From: Lentisphaera profundi
Lineage (GTDB): Bacteria > Verrucomicrobiota > Lentisphaeria > Lentisphaerales > Lentisphaeraceae
Reading direction: 5' to 3'
Length of the DNA stretch: 64,000 nucleotides
Assembly: GCF_028728065.1 (NCBI RefSeq)
Contig: NZ_CP117812.1
Coordinates: 1,550,001 to 1,614,000 of the forward strand
A program made the translations under genes and the position numbers. Each line of letters starts with the position of its first letter. The first letter of the stretch is position 1. The notes beneath the pieces are model-generated. The model saw nothing but the letters and a program-made list of their open reading frames with translations, was not told the origin of the DNA and did no database searches. Below are positions 9,046-19,861 of the stretch, in pieces.

Positions 9046-10209
9046 CTTATTCTTATAATCTGAGTAAGAGAACTCTCTTAGCAGTACATTTTCATTGTCT
9101 TTATTTCGCAAATAAATAGAGGGGTGACCCACACCATTGAAGAAGCTTGTCTTCACCATGGTGTAGTGACTCATATCATCAAACAAGAGGCGATCACCCA
9201 CTTGTAGCTCTGCATCAAATGAGTAAATACCAAAGTTATCTCCCGCAAGACAAGACATTCCTCCTAAGCGATAAGTAAAAGCTTTTACGCCGTCCTCTGC
9301 CGCCCCTCTGATATCGGGTCGGTAAGGCATTTCTAAAACATCTGGCATGTGACAAGTCGCTGATAAATCGAGTATCACATGTTTAAAACCTGCGGATTCA
9401 AAGACTTCTAATACCGTGCACAACAATGATCCCGTATTGATTGCGACTGCTTCTCCTGGTTCTAAATAGACTTGTAGGTCATATTTAGCTTTCAAGTTAT
9501 TAATGAGCTTAATCAATAAATCTAAATCATAATCGACTTGCGTTATATGATGACCTCCACCCAAGTTCAACCATTTCAAATGAGGTAAAAAACGAGTGAA
9601 CTTTTCTTCGAAAACCTCAAGAGTACGCGCCAAGGCATCGGCTCCTTTTTGGCAGAGTGTATGCATATGTAAACCCGAAATATTCTCCGGATTCAATTGA
9701 TCCAAATCGCTAATTCGAGCTCCTAAACGTGAGAATTTCGAGCAGGGATTGTATAAATCCACCTCTGTCTCAGAATGTTCAGGATTAACTCTCAGTCCAA
9801 TTTCTACATTATTTAATGAGTCTTTATACCGCTCTAATTGCTGTACGGAATTAAAAATAAGATGATCCGATAAATGCGCTATCTGCGTAATTTCCTCTTG
9901 TCTAAAGGCAGGGGCATAAGTATGCACTTCTAAGCCAAATTCTTCGCGTGCGAGCTGAGCTTCCCATAGAGATGAGGCGCAACAACCATCTAAATATTCT
10001 TTGATCAAAGGAAAGGTTTTGTAAGTGGCAAAGCCCTTCAAAGCTAAAAGAATTTTACAGGAAGTTTGATCCTTCACCTGCTTGAGGATTTTCAGATTCC
10101 TTTCCAAGGCTTGTTCATCTATGATATAAGCCGGTGATTTTGGAAAATCATCCAATTGCAAATCTTTAAGATAGGGACGTTTGGGAAATATATCAGAATA
10201 ATAATTCAT
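9040..10209 (-). CDS. nspC: carboxynorspermidine decarboxylase
   Basis: 389 aa, fold-type III PLP decarboxylase. Visible marks: S-P-A-Y-I-I-D-E near residue 30, A-L-K-G-F-A-T-Y near 57-64 containing the PLP-binding Lys, L-N-L-G-G-G-H-H near 215, and E-P-G-E-A-V near 252-257 for phosphate and PLP binding. NspC makes norspermidine or spermidine from the carboxy intermediate in the aspartate-semialdehyde route. The partner carboxynorspermidine dehydrogenase is not in this window. The 3' end overlaps the larC end by six bases, tail to tail. It lies 15 bases downstream of the E1-like gene and probably shares its transcript. Confidence 0.92.
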   Translation of the reverse strand: MNYYSDIFPKRPYLKDLQLDDFPKSPAYIIDEQALERNLKILKQVKDQTSCKILLALKGFATYKTFPLIKEYLDGCCASSLWEAQLAREEFGLEVHTYAPAFRQEEITQIAHLSDHLIFNSVQQLERYKDSLNNVEIGLRVNPEHSETEVDLYNPCSKFSRLGARISDLDQLNPENISGLHMHTLCQKGADALARTLEVFEEKFTRFLPHLKWLNLGGGHHITQVDYDLDLLIKLINNLKAKYDLQVYLEPGEAVAINTGSLLCTVLEVFESAGFKHVILDLSATCHMPDVLEMPYRPDIRGAAEDGVKAFTYRLGGMSCLAGDNFGIYSFDAELQVGDRLLFDDMSHYTMVKTSFFNGVGHPSIYLRNKDNENVLLREFSYSDYKNKL

Positions 10210-10224
10210 TATTATTGGGGAAAC

Positions 10225-11310
10225 CTATAAAAGTTTATCCATTCCATCATTGAGGTAATAAGATTGAATAGCATTTTTCTTTAAAATTAAGTAAGCTTTT
10301 CTCGAGCGTTCACCATATTGGCACAAAGTACAGTAGAGTTTTTTTGAATCTAGCTCATTAAGTCTTTGTTTTAATTCGCTCAAGGGAATATGACGCGTTG
10401 AGTAAGGCAAAGGAAAGAGTTCTTGCTCCGCATTTTCTCTTATATCAAGAAGTTCAAACTGCTCCCTTTCGTAGATTTCTTTAAACTCATCTATATTTAT
10501 TGAGGACTTAAGTTCCAATTCACATTTTTCTTGCTGAGTAATCAACGTTTTTATACTCGCGTTTTCTCCACATAAATCACAGCTTTTCGACTTAGACAAT
10601 TTAAAATTATTAAACTGACTGGTCATCATATCATAAGTGATAAACTTACCTGAAGCACTTTCCCCTACTCCACTAAGAACTTTAAGACATTCCACCGCTT
10701 GCATGGTCCCTAAAACTCCTACTAAGGCCCCCAATACTCCTGCTTCTGAACAATTAGCACTCATGTCGGATTCAGGTTTCTGAGGAAACAAACAGCGATA
10801 GCAAGGGGATTCTGCAGTCTGATTAAAAACACTAATTTGTCCACTAAAGCGTGAAACAGCTGCAAATATCAAAGGCTTTTTAGCAAAAAAGCTCACGTCA
10901 TTACATAAGTAACGAGTACTAAAGTTATCGGATCCATCTACCAAGACATCGTGATCTTTCATTAATTCTGGAGCATTTTCTTGATCAAATTCACTCGAGG
11001 TTGAATTCACTGTGATATAAGGATTAAGTTGACGCATTTTAGCCGCTAACACTTCAGATTTTGGCAGCCCCAAATCATTAGTTTCAAAGGCGATTTGTCT
11101 CTGTAAATTGGAATTTTCAACGAGGTCAAAATCAAGAATAGTAATTCTTCCGACACCTGCCGCTGCTAGATAAAGTCCCACTGGACAACCAAGCCCACCT
11201 GCACCAATTAATAGAACTGAGCTTTGCTTCAGTTTAATCTGGGCCTTTTCACCAAAGCCATCTAAAAGTAAATGACGGCTATACCTTAATTTTTCTTCTT
11301 CTGTTAGCAT
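10225..11310 (-). CDS. moeB: MoeB/ThiF-type E1-like adenylyltransferase with rhodanese domain
   Basis: 361 aa in two domains. Residues 1-245 form the E1-like part: R-Y-S-R-H, nucleotide-binding G-A-G-G-L-G near 38-43, D-F-D-L-V-E-N-S-N-L-Q-R-Q near 61-73, D-G-S-D-N-F-S-T-R, and two zinc Cys pairs (C-Y-R-C near 173 and C-D-L-C near 243). Residues 270-361 form a rhodanese domain with the active-site loop C-Q-Y-G-E-R-S-R. This architecture adenylates the C-terminus of a ubiquitin-like sulfur carrier (MoaD or ThiS) and moves persulfide sulfur to it. Which carrier is served cannot be read here; ThiF is the alternative. An AAGG site precedes the ATG. Confidence 0.88.
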   Translation of the reverse strand: MLTEEEKLRYSRHLLLDGFGEKAQIKLKQSSVLLIGAGGLGCPVGLYLAAAGVGRITILDFDLVENSNLQRQIAFETNDLGLPKSEVLAAKMRQLNPYITVNSTSSEFDQENAPELMKDHDVLVDGSDNFSTRYLCNDVSFFAKKPLIFAAVSRFSGQISVFNQTAESPCYRCLFPQKPESDMSANCSEAGVLGALVGVLGTMQAVECLKVLSGVGESASGKFITYDMMTSQFNNFKLSKSKSCDLCGENASIKTLITQQEKCELELKSSINIDEFKEIYEREQFELLDIRENAEQELFPLPYSTRHIPLSELKQRLNELDSKKLYCTLCQYGERSRKAYLILKKNAIQSYYLNDGMDKLL

Positions 11311-11368
11311 GACTTACCTTATTTTATATGAGGCTATTTTACTCTCGTGATTAAAATCAACAAGTAAG

Positions 11369-13543
11369 TTAATAACTCAATGCGTAAGAAATTATATTCG
11401 TAAAAAGACGTATAGCCGATTCTGTATCTAAACCACCAAAGGATTCAGCCCCACCTGCAATCGAGGTACTCAAATCATAAGGAGACATTACTAAAACATA
11501 ACGTTGCGATAATCGCAAACCTTGAAGAAAATCTTGATCTCCTTTCGCATTACCGATTAACTTTAGTCCCTGTGAGTAAGGCTCTTTATAGAGCACGTGA
11601 TCATTGGGAATAGCACTCAATTTTTCCTTGGGAAATAATTCAAGTAATAGCTCTTTAATGGAATCACTAAAAGCCTGTTTCGAACAGGTATTTTCACAAA
11701 AAATAAAACCTCCATTTTCGAGATAAAACTTTAGGTTAGCTTTTTCAATTTGGCTAAGATCTACTTTTTTTGCACCCGAAAAACAAATAAAGGGATTTTG
11801 TTGCATCGCTTTGAGGTCACGTAAGTCCACCTCTTTGGCTTTATTGCGAGAGGGAAAAGTCATCCCTTGCCTAAAGTAAGCTTGCATAAGCTCCAAACCT
11901 TGGGCTTTTTTATTTAAGGACTCAACTCCTGAATAGGATAAATAGGCTAATTGCATGCCGTCTTGATCATCGTCTTCATCGACAATGATTTTCTTAGCTT
12001 TTTCTTGTTTATCTACTAATAATTGTTTCTTTACTAAACGACCGAGCAAGGGTTTTTCTCGCATCGCAAAACGGGCTAAATTTGCTAAAGTCAGACGATT
12101 TATTTTATGTACTTTTTTTGCTTCATACTGAATAGAAAAATCGTCTTTTAATAAAAACACCCGGTGCTTAGAACAATGGGAGCTCAAAACGCGAAGAGGT
12201 AAATCACTTGTGCGAAGGTCATAATACATCTGTCTTAATTCATGATCTGTGGAAAGGTATTCAAAAACTGCAGTGGGATAAATCTTACGAATTTCCTGTA
12301 GTGCGCCATCACTGAAGGCTCTACTATTTAATGCAGGAGCAATAACAAGCGTGCCACCATCATTGAGGAATTTTTTCAAAACATCATTCTCATCATCAGT
12401 CAAACGCGTCACATTATAACCCGACCAATATAAAATCGGAAGCTTGCCAAGAGATGTATTAGCTTCACTTAAATTCACTTGCTCCCAGTCGACTTTTGTA
12501 CTGAGTAAGTTGGATAAATCTTTCATCATGTTACGACAATCATTTCTTCTCAGATTTGAATTTTTCTTGGCAAAGCTAGGAGAGATTTTCCCCATCAGCA
12601 AAGGAGTATTCCCCTTTGCTAAAAAGAGTAAGGGAAAGAATGTCTCACTATGAGTACTAAAACGAAATTGATTGCGAATCATCGATTCGGCACCAAAACG
12701 ATACCAATCAACACCTGCCAAATAACGACGATCAAAAAAGATGCCAACACGCTCTAAGCCATAACTTGTATAACCATTAGAAAAAATGGATTGCGGTGAT
12801 GTTTTAAGGTATTGCTCAAGTTTTCCCATGGATTTTTGGATATGCGGATTACTTATATACTTACCTATAAAGCGCGCACCTTTTTTCATTTCTAAGGATT
12901 CTTCTAATTCTTCTCCACAAATACTCAGAGATGACAAGCCCGCAGCCGTCATACTGGGCGTTACTGAACGACTAGAGACATAGCCCCATCCACCATCTTT
13001 ATTTTGCTGATTTATATAATGCTTACGAGATTTTTCGAAAACTTCTACGGGGATTTTTATTCCTGCAGCACGTGCTGCGTTTAAGCCTAACAAAGCAAAT
13101 TGAGTTACCGAATTATCACCTGGTCCAGTGCCTCCATAATTCCAGGTACCATTCATCGCCTGAGCTTTGATTAAAACTTGGGCTTGTTTACTAATTTCAT
13201 CTTTGTAACGTACCTTATCCACTTCAGCTAAGAGCATGATATAAACTGATAAGGAATAAATGCGCTTCGGTGGGGCATTTAATAAGGCTTCCAAAGCTTT
13301 TTTCATCACCGGGTCATTGGCTTTAACGCCTGCATAGGCCAAGGCTAAGGCGTTCGCCGCCGTGTAACCTTTCGCTTCACTTCCTGTGAATAATCCATTA
13401 CCTGAACCTATATAGCCATTAGGTTTTTGATTCTCTTTAATCTTGAGAATTAATGCTTGTATTGATTCCCCTAGAACCTGATCACTTACGGCACTTAAAA
13501 AATTGATTGTAAAAAAGAGAGTAAATAAAAAACTCTTAAACAT
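11369..13543 (-). CDS. exported prenyltransferase-repeat protein with DUF4159-like C-terminus
   Basis: 724 aa from the ATG at 13543, chosen because GGAG lies seven bases upstream and because a signal peptide (MFKSFLFTLFFTINFLSAVS) begins there; the frame is open 12 codons further. Residues 30-320 hold squalene-cyclase-type alpha/alpha repeats with Q-x-x-G-x-W motifs (G-T-W-N-Y-G-G, D-G-G-W-G-Y). The second half holds two Rossmann-like segments typical of DUF4159 (L-P-I-L-Y-W-S-G-Y-N near 395 and N-P-F-I-C-F-S-G near 600). This fusion is common in planctomycetes and relatives; its function is unknown. It has no cyclase DxDD motif that I can see, so enzymatic cyclisation is unlikely. Confidence 0.82.
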   Translation of the reverse strand: MFKSFLFTLFFTINFLSAVSDQVLGESIQALILKIKENQKPNGYIGSGNGLFTGSEAKGYTAANALALAYAGVKANDPVMKKALEALLNAPPKRIYSLSVYIMLLAEVDKVRYKDEISKQAQVLIKAQAMNGTWNYGGTGPGDNSVTQFALLGLNAARAAGIKIPVEVFEKSRKHYINQQNKDGGWGYVSSRSVTPSMTAAGLSSLSICGEELEESLEMKKGARFIGKYISNPHIQKSMGKLEQYLKTSPQSIFSNGYTSYGLERVGIFFDRRYLAGVDWYRFGAESMIRNQFRFSTHSETFFPLLFLAKGNTPLLMGKISPSFAKKNSNLRRNDCRNMMKDLSNLLSTKVDWEQVNLSEANTSLGKLPILYWSGYNVTRLTDDENDVLKKFLNDGGTLVIAPALNSRAFSDGALQEIRKIYPTAVFEYLSTDHELRQMYYDLRTSDLPLRVLSSHCSKHRVFLLKDDFSIQYEAKKVHKINRLTLANLARFAMREKPLLGRLVKKQLLVDKQEKAKKIIVDEDDDQDGMQLAYLSYSGVESLNKKAQGLELMQAYFRQGMTFPSRNKAKEVDLRDLKAMQQNPFICFSGAKKVDLSQIEKANLKFYLENGGFIFCENTCSKQAFSDSIKELLLELFPKEKLSAIPNDHVLYKEPYSQGLKLIGNAKGDQDFLQGLRLSQRYVLVMSPYDLSTSIAGGAESFGGLDTESAIRLFTNIISYALSY

Positions 13544-13633
13544 TTTGGCACTCCATTTGCTCATGCAAATTAATGTCACTGTGTGGCTTTAGCAAAGTGA
13601 TTAAGTCAATTCAGCTAAAATCAAAACAAAAAA

Positions 13634-13659
13634 AGCGACTGAGAATTAACTCAGCCGCT
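13634..13659 (-). terminator. rho-independent terminator of the MFS gene
   Basis: On the minus strand the stem AGCGGCTGAG / CTCAGTCGCT (one G-T pair) with loop TTAATT is followed by a run of seven T. It lies 20 bases after the MFS stop. Confidence 0.88.
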
Positions 13660-13679
13660 CAAAAATCAGATAATGATTC

Positions 13680-15305
13680 TTAGAGTTCTACACCTGGGAT
13701 AGGCTCGCCCTCTGGATCATTATGTTTGTTATCGCCATCTTCATCATCGAGAACGACCGGCTTGTAACCACCTTGAGATTTAAACCACATGGCAATCAAA
13801 CCAAAACAGATCAACATTACGAGTGGGAATGCCAATGCTGTCGTTTTGAGTGCACCACGACCTGCTTTGTCTACAGCTACACCAAACTCTTTATCAAGTC
13901 CCGCAGTACTTGCTGCTGCCGCAGCTGCCGATTGATCAATACCCGTGTAGGTGGCCGAGAAAAAGGTCTTATCTTTCTGAGCTGTTTGATGAATCGCAGG
14001 AGAAACTATCTTCACCTCTTTAGCGAGGTTACTATCATAAAAAGCACCCATGATTGGTGTACCGATAATACCTACTGAAAGTAGGCCAATAGCAGAAACT
14101 GTATTAAGCGTTAATGCTCCGCCTTTTGGGAAACGCTCAGATACTAAACCAAGAACTGTTGGCCAGTAGAATGTTTGACCAATCGCATAAAGTACAAATG
14201 CAGCTAAAACCATGCCACCACTTACTGCGGAAAGCATGAGTAAACCTAACATTGAAAAGACTGAGCTGATCATCAATACAATAGGAGGATTAAAACGATG
14301 TAATAAAGTCCCTGCAAAGAAACGGAGGAACATCATAATGAATGCAGACAAAACCAAAGCCCAACCTGCATAAACACCCATCACTGGAGTCATCAACTGC
14401 TTGATCCACGCATCAGTACCAAGTTCTGTTGTTGCTAAAGGAATCATAATAAGACAAAGTACGAAAAAGAGCGGTTTACCAAAACCTTTAGTAATAGCAC
14501 CAAAGATTGCGCCAATAACCACACCAAAACCAAGACTCATCCAAAGAAGGTTGGTAGGTTCAGTTTTTGTCACTAAACGATAGATCTCATAGAATAATAA
14601 AGTACTAGCAATGAACGCACCTAAAAAGCCAACTTCTTTAAGCATTTCGAGGTAAGGAACTTTAGCACGTACTCGTTCGTCAACTGGAAATTTAGATTTA
14701 AGGAACATGAAACCGTATATAACTACTGGAGCCATCATCCACCAAGAATGTGCACGCCAAGCAACACCACTAGCAGCTTCTGCTACAGGCATACCCGTTG
14801 CTGAATCAGCCACACCAAGTATTAGCATAATACCACCACCAATCACCATACCTGCAGGCCATGCTGCGTGAAGAATGTTGAGTTTGGTACTTTTATCATT
14901 TGTATACATAGAAGAACAAACTGGATTTATCACCGCTTCAACAATACCATGACCTAGACCTGCACAGAAGCAGCCCCACCATAAAGCATTTGCATCGCCA
15001 GCAGTTGCACACATAACAACAGAAATTGCCTGTAAAATAAAGGCACCGTAAATTGAAACTTTATAACCAATTTTATCTACTAAAAAACTGAAAAGGATCA
15101 TGGTTATAGCAATCGGCCATAATGAAGCACCAAAAATGCCACCCGCTTCCTGACCATCGATACCAAACTCAGTCATCCAGTTACCCATCGTCATAACTCG
15201 GAAGGTAAAACCTACCGCACAGGCCATAAGGGCTAAAAACGAAGCCCAAAAAACTGTTGATTTTTCGGATTCACTCAAACCCGACTTACATGTTACATCA
15301 CTCAT
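13680..15305 (-). CDS. MFS transporter
   Basis: 541 aa inner-membrane carrier with about 12 hydrophobic segments. The first two helices end in the loop D-K-I-G-Y-K, a form of the MFS G-x-x-x-D-R/K-x-G-x-K/R signature. There is a large polar insert near residues 430-485 before the last helix, rich in Ala and Ser, and an acidic C-terminal tail (D-D-E-D-G-D). The start is the ATG at 15305, which has GGAG seven bases upstream; a GTG two codons earlier is less likely. Substrate is not readable; sugar or nucleoside carriers of this shape are frequent in this group, so uptake of sugars released by nearby hydrolases is a guess. It has its own terminator. Confidence 0.88.
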   Translation of the reverse strand: MSDVTCKSGLSESEKSTVFWASFLALMACAVGFTFRVMTMGNWMTEFGIDGQEAGGIFGASLWPIAITMILFSFLVDKIGYKVSIYGAFILQAISVVMCATAGDANALWWGCFCAGLGHGIVEAVINPVCSSMYTNDKSTKLNILHAAWPAGMVIGGGIMLILGVADSATGMPVAEAASGVAWRAHSWWMMAPVVIYGFMFLKSKFPVDERVRAKVPYLEMLKEVGFLGAFIASTLLFYEIYRLVTKTEPTNLLWMSLGFGVVIGAIFGAITKGFGKPLFFVLCLIMIPLATTELGTDAWIKQLMTPVMGVYAGWALVLSAFIMMFLRFFAGTLLHRFNPPIVLMISSVFSMLGLLMLSAVSGGMVLAAFVLYAIGQTFYWPTVLGLVSERFPKGGALTLNTVSAIGLLSVGIIGTPIMGAFYDSNLAKEVKIVSPAIHQTAQKDKTFFSATYTGIDQSAAAAAASTAGLDKEFGVAVDKAGRGALKTTALAFPLVMLICFGLIAMWFKSQGGYKPVVLDDEDGDNKHNDPEGEPIPGVEL

Positions 15306-15619
15306 TGACACACTCCGTGCTTATTATTAATAAATAGATTTCATTTCTATGATATTCTTTAAAAACTTCTTAAGATAAATTCAAACCAGTATTTATATTG
15401 TATAATTACGTCAAATTTAGGTATAAAATACATTTTTGTAATTAACAATATTTTTAAGTCCGCCACAAAATGCTGTAGAAATAGTCAATTGGCTTTAGCT
15501 AGCCCAAAGAATTCACTGAAAATTTATAATAAATAATGATCGTTTTAGTACAAAAAGTTTCAGCTAAGATAGTCTAAGTATTAGTGTATTAAATCACTAT
15601 CTACCCTAAGGATTACGTC
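15306..15619. other. divergent intergenic region between MFS and AlbA-like genes
   Basis: 314 AT-rich bases separating two divergent genes, so it should hold both promoters. AAGGA precedes the plus-strand ATG. I see no convincing operator palindrome or RNA structure. Confidence 0.4.
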
Positions 15620-16957
15620 ATGCAAAACCCTCTAGAATTCACTGTAGAAAATTTATCTACTGAATTGAAAACTTGGTTAGATCTCGACAATCCTGAACAT
15701 CAATCAAAAATCATCAAAGCTTTATCAGCACTTTATAACGTCAATGGCGGTAGACTTATCATCGGCTTCAGCGATGATAATTGTCGCCCCGACCTTGAGC
15801 GCAGACCCGAAGGAGACGTGAGAGAGATCTATTCCATCGACTTTGTACTGCTCTTGCTTCATCGTCATTGCTCATCCGCCTTTCCCGTCACCCTGAATTT
15901 CTGGAAAAAAGACGGCTTGGAATACCCAGTTTTTAATGTCGGATCAGGCGTGAAAAAAATCATTGGTATCCGCAAACCTTTAATGATGGGTGATCGCATG
16001 CTCATTCAACAGAACGTCGCTTATGCTCGAGCCTTTAAACAAGGGAAATTCGAGACAAAAAAGGCAGAATATGATGAAATGAATTTTATGATGGAAATCT
16101 GTATTGATAATCGCGAGGCAAATATTGCACGCTTTATGCGTCGCCATTTTGATGACCTCATGCAACAGTTCACTGCCCTCAGCACTGTTAGTGAAGACAT
16201 TGACCTCTACAACCCCTTTCAAAACTTCGTTCTCAATTCACGTCAAAGATTCCTTTTCAATGCGGGTCCAAAACTCAACCGTAAATATGGCTACTTAGAG
16301 GCTTCTGTAAACCTTAATCATAAGTGCATGGGACAAAACTTAGACGGCCGCTTTTTAGAACGTTTCCTCGGAACAAATCGCAACCTTTCTGGCTGGCCTT
16401 TTTGGTTAGATGTACGTGCCGAAGGAAGCACAATTGAACCCTACGATAATTGTTTCGAAGGCTATATCTGTCGACTTTTCAAAGATGATACTTTCCACGA
16501 ACAAAAGAGTCACCTCGACTTCTGGCGAGCGAGCCCCGAGGGATACTTTTATCATAAACGCGTTTTGAATTCAGATCTCTATTTTCATGAAAAACGATGC
16601 ATGGATCCCGTCAGTTTGATTACACGCATCTGTGAAATTATCGACGCCTCCATTAACTTCGCCAGAGTTTTTTACATTCCAGATGATAAAAGTGCTAATA
16701 TTAATATCGTTCTCACTGGAATGAAAGGCCGTACTTTAGAGTCGTGGACTGATTATGACTATCACCTTCCTTTGGGAAGTGCTTGTACGAGTGATCAAAT
16801 CCACTTAGATATCTGCATCCCCGTACACACATCTTTGAAGACCGTCAGCGTACTAATCTACAACCATATCAGAGAGCTTTTTTCTCACTTTCCTGGCGCC
16901 CGCTTGGACAACAAGTTGATCAATGATATCATCCATAAAATCCGTGGCCGCAATTAA
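15620..16957 (+). CDS. AlbA_2/Schlafen-like domain protein of unknown role
   Basis: 445 aa, cytoplasmic. The N-terminal 100 residues match the AlbA_2 (Schlafen-type) putative nucleic-acid-binding pattern: an early T-E-L-K, a helix I-I-K-A-L-S-A-L-Y-N, then N-G-G-R-L-I-I-G-F-S-D-D near residues 38-48. The remaining 340 residues are not recognised; they are rich in aromatic and basic residues and have no ATPase motif. Some AlbA_2 proteins are regulators and others lie in defence islands. The gene stands alone between the MFS transporter and leuS. An AAGGATT site supports the start. Confidence 0.6.
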   Translation: MQNPLEFTVENLSTELKTWLDLDNPEHQSKIIKALSALYNVNGGRLIIGFSDDNCRPDLERRPEGDVREIYSIDFVLLLLHRHCSSAFPVTLNFWKKDGLEYPVFNVGSGVKKIIGIRKPLMMGDRMLIQQNVAYARAFKQGKFETKKAEYDEMNFMMEICIDNREANIARFMRRHFDDLMQQFTALSTVSEDIDLYNPFQNFVLNSRQRFLFNAGPKLNRKYGYLEASVNLNHKCMGQNLDGRFLERFLGTNRNLSGWPFWLDVRAEGSTIEPYDNCFEGYICRLFKDDTFHEQKSHLDFWRASPEGYFYHKRVLNSDLYFHEKRCMDPVSLITRICEIIDASINFARVFYIPDDKSANINIVLTGMKGRTLESWTDYDYHLPLGSACTSDQIHLDICIPVHTSLKTVSVLIYNHIRELFSHFPGARLDNKLINDIIHKIRGRN

Positions 16958-17094
16958 GATGAGCCCGCACTCAGCACTTATCTAAACAGCTCGTTTAAAA
17001 GGCTGAAAACTTCTTTCTTATGCCATTGGATTTCATACTTTTTATGATAGATTTCTCGAAAATTTTTTAATACTTATTATACGAGAATCATACC

Positions 17095-19716
17095 ATGTCT
17101 GAAATCATCAAAGATTACGATCACTTGGCCATCGAGAGCAAATGGCAAAAATACTGGCTCGACAACAAAACTTTCAAAGTTGAAAAAGACGATACTAAAC
17201 CAAAGTTCTACGCTCTCGACATGTTTCCCTACCCCTCAGGATCGGGTCTCCACGTCGGCCATCCAGAAGGCTACACGGCTTCAGATATAATCTGCCGCTA
17301 CAAGCGTCAAAAAGGTTTTAACGTTCTTCACCCCATGGGCTGGGATGCTTTTGGACTTCCTGCTGAACAGTACGCTATGAAGACTGGTGTGCATCCTTCT
17401 ATCACCACCGAGAAAAACGTCAATAACTTCCGTCGTCAGATACAAGAGCTCGGTTTTTCCTATGATTGGGATCGTGAAATCAATACAACAGATGAAAAAT
17501 ACTACAAATGGACGCAATGGATTTTTCTCCAGCTCTATAAAAAGGGGCTCGCTAAAATTGACAATGTCGATGTCAACTGGTGCCCTAGCACACGCACTGT
17601 GCTTGCCAATGAAGAAGTCAACAACGGCATGGATGAAAAAGGCAATGCCGTAGAACGTAAGCCGATGAAGCAATGGGTTTTCAAAATCACTGAATATGCT
17701 GAGCAACTTCTCGACGGCCTCGATGACCTCGACTGGCCTGAAGGCATCAAAGAAATGCAGCGTAACTGGATTGGCAAATCAATTGGCGCAGAAGTCGACT
17801 TCACAGTTGACAAGCACAATGATAAAATCCGCGTTTACACTACTCGTCCAGACACCCTCTTCGGTGCTACTTATATGGTTCTCGCTCCAGAGCACGCGCT
17901 CGTTTCCAAAATCACCACAAGTGACCAGAAAGAAGAAATAGACGCTTACGTCACAAGAGCTCGTAATATGTCCGAGCAAGATCGCGCTGAAAACAAAGAA
18001 AAAACCGGCGTTCATACTGGCGCTTACGCTATCAACCCAGTGAATGGCGAAAAGTTAGCTATTTGGATTTCTGACTATGTTCTCTCGAGCTACGGAACTG
18101 GTGCTATCATGTCGGTCCCTGCTCACGATGAGCGTGACTTCGAATTTGCTCAAGCTTTCGACCTCCCCATCAAATGCATTATCTCTCCAAACCCCAAAGA
18201 AGCTAAATACGAGAATGTCGACGTTGACGCCGCGCTCGCTGGAAAAGCTTGCTGGACTGGCAATGGCGAACTCATCAACTCCGCCAACGAAGATGGCCTA
18301 GATCTCAATGGCCTCGAAGTTAAAGATTCCAAGCGCCAAGCTACTGATTGGCTCGTTAGCAAAGACCTCGGCGAAGAAAAAACTAATTACCGCCTCCGCG
18401 ACTGGATTTTCTCACGTCAGCGTTACTGGGGCGAGCCCTTCCCTATCGTGCACATGGAAGATGGCTCTATCAAAACTCTTGAAAACGAACTCCCCGTTCG
18501 TCTTCCTCAAATGGAAAACATCCATCCCTCCGAGACAGGTGAATCACCACTTGCCAACGCCACTGAATGGCTTGATTACACATGCCCTGACACAGGCATG
18601 AAAGGTCGTCGTGAAACAAACACTATGCCACAATGGGCTGGCTCATGCTGGTACTACCTGCGTTATATAGATGCAGGCAATACCGAAGCTGCTTTCGATC
18701 CGGAGATCGAAAAATATTGGATGCCTGTCGACCTCTATATTGGTGGTGCTGAACACGCTGTCCTTCACCTTCTCTACGCACGCTTCTGGCACAAAGTACT
18801 CTTCGACCTAGGCATCACCTCGGTCAAAGAACCTTTCCAAAAGCTTTTCAACCAAGGTATGATCCTCGCTGTTTCTTATAAAAACAAAGCTGGCTTCTGG
18901 GTTGATACGACTCTCGTCGTGGATGAAAATAAACAGCCTGTTCCTAGCAATATGGAGCTTGATTCTTCACGTAAATATTTCCATAAGGAAACCGGTGAAG
19001 AGCTTGAGCAAATGGCCGGAAAAATGTCCAAGTCACTCAACAACGTCGTCAATCCCGATGAAATCGTAAAAGACTTCGGTGCTGATTCACTTCGTCTTTA
19101 CGAGATGTTTATGGGTGCTCTTGCTGATTCCAAACTCTGGATTACCAGCAGTATTAATGGCATCAACAAATTTCTCACTCGCTGTCACAAACTTGTCGTT
19201 AATGAAGATGGTGAACTCAAGTCTACTATCACCGACAATGCTGAACTGAGCAAAGAAGCGCGTCGTACCCTTCACCAAACTATCAAAAAGATTGGCGATG
19301 ACATCGAAAACTTCGGTTTTAATACGGCCATTTCTCAGATGATGATCTTCATCAATGAATTCAGTAAGCTCAAAACTGTTCCCAAGTCGGCGATTGAAGA
19401 TTTCGTCACCATTCTTTCACCTTTCGCTCCTCACCTTGCCGAAGAGTTGTGGGAAAAGCTCGGTCACAACGGTACTATCGCTTATGTTCAATGGCCTGAA
19501 TACAAAGAAGAATACCTCAAACTTAGCGAAGTAGAAATCCTCGTTCAAGTACTTGGTAAGCCAGTGAAAAAAATGATGGTTGCTGCTGATGCAGATGCCA
19601 AACAGTTAGAAGAAATAGCTCTTGCTGACGAAGATGTAAAAGCTCGCATCGAAGGTAAGACAGTTCGTAAAATCGTCGCAGTTCCAGGACGCTTAGTGAA
19701 TATCGTCGCGACCTAA
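17095..19716 (+). CDS. leuS: leucyl-tRNA synthetase
   Basis: 873 aa, the usual bacterial length. The class Ia HIGH signature is H-V-G-H at about residues 52-55 in [17 protein letters not shown], and KMSKS is exact in [10 protein letters not shown] near residue 640. The CP1 editing domain contains [12 protein letters not shown] and the conserved D-E-R-D. It charges tRNA-Leu with leucine and edits misacylated products. Codon use is more GC-ending than in neighbours, as expected for a highly expressed gene. It is followed by a good terminator. Confidence 0.98.
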   Translation: MSEIIKDYDHLAIESKWQKYWLDNKTFKVEKDDTKPKFYALDMFPYPSGSGLHVGHPEGYTASDIICRYKRQKGFNVLHPMGWDAFGLPAEQYAMKTGVHPSITTEKNVNNFRRQIQELGFSYDWDREINTTDEKYYKWTQWIFLQLYKKGLAKIDNVDVNWCPSTRTVLANEEVNNGMDEKGNAVERKPMKQWVFKITEYAEQLLDGLDDLDWPEGIKEMQRNWIGKSIGAEVDFTVDKHNDKIRVYTTRPDTLFGATYMVLAPEHALVSKITTSDQKEEIDAYVTRARNMSEQDRAENKEKTGVHTGAYAINPVNGEKLAIWISDYVLSSYGTGAIMSVPAHDERDFEFAQAFDLPIKCIISPNPKEAKYENVDVDAALAGKACWTGNGELINSANEDGLDLNGLEVKDSKRQATDWLVSKDLGEEKTNYRLRDWIFSRQRYWGEPFPIVHMEDGSIKTLENELPVRLPQMENIHPSETGESPLANATEWLDYTCPDTGMKGRRETNTMPQWAGSCWYYLRYIDAGNTEAAFDPEIEKYWMPVDLYIGGAEHAVLHLLYARFWHKVLFDLGITSVKEPFQKLFNQGMILAVSYKNKAGFWVDTTLVVDENKQPVPSNMELDSSRKYFHKETGEELEQMAGKMSKSLNNVVNPDEIVKDFGADSLRLYEMFMGALADSKLWITSSINGINKFLTRCHKLVVNEDGELKSTITDNAELSKEARRTLHQTIKKIGDDIENFGFNTAISQMMIFINEFSKLKTVPKSAIEDFVTILSPFAPHLAEELWEKLGHNGTIAYVQWPEYKEEYLKLSEVEILVQVLGKPVKKMMVAADADAKQLEEIALADEDVKARIEGKTVRKIVAVPGRLVNIVAT

Positions 19717-19741
19717 GAGTACTTATCACATAAGTATCACG

Positions 19742-19771
19742 AGGCCATAAGTTCACACTTATGGCCTTTTC
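19742..19771 (+). terminator. rho-independent terminator of leuS
   Basis: Stem AGGCCATAAG / CTTATGGCCT with loop TTCACA, followed by TTTTC. It lies 25 bases after the leuS stop. Confidence 0.9.
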
Positions 19772-19861
19772 TGTTAAAAAGGAGAGTTTTTTATTTATTT
19801 ACTGTTACCCATACTCTTCTCCAAGCGTATACAGACTACATATAACCTAAGGGAGTCAGTC

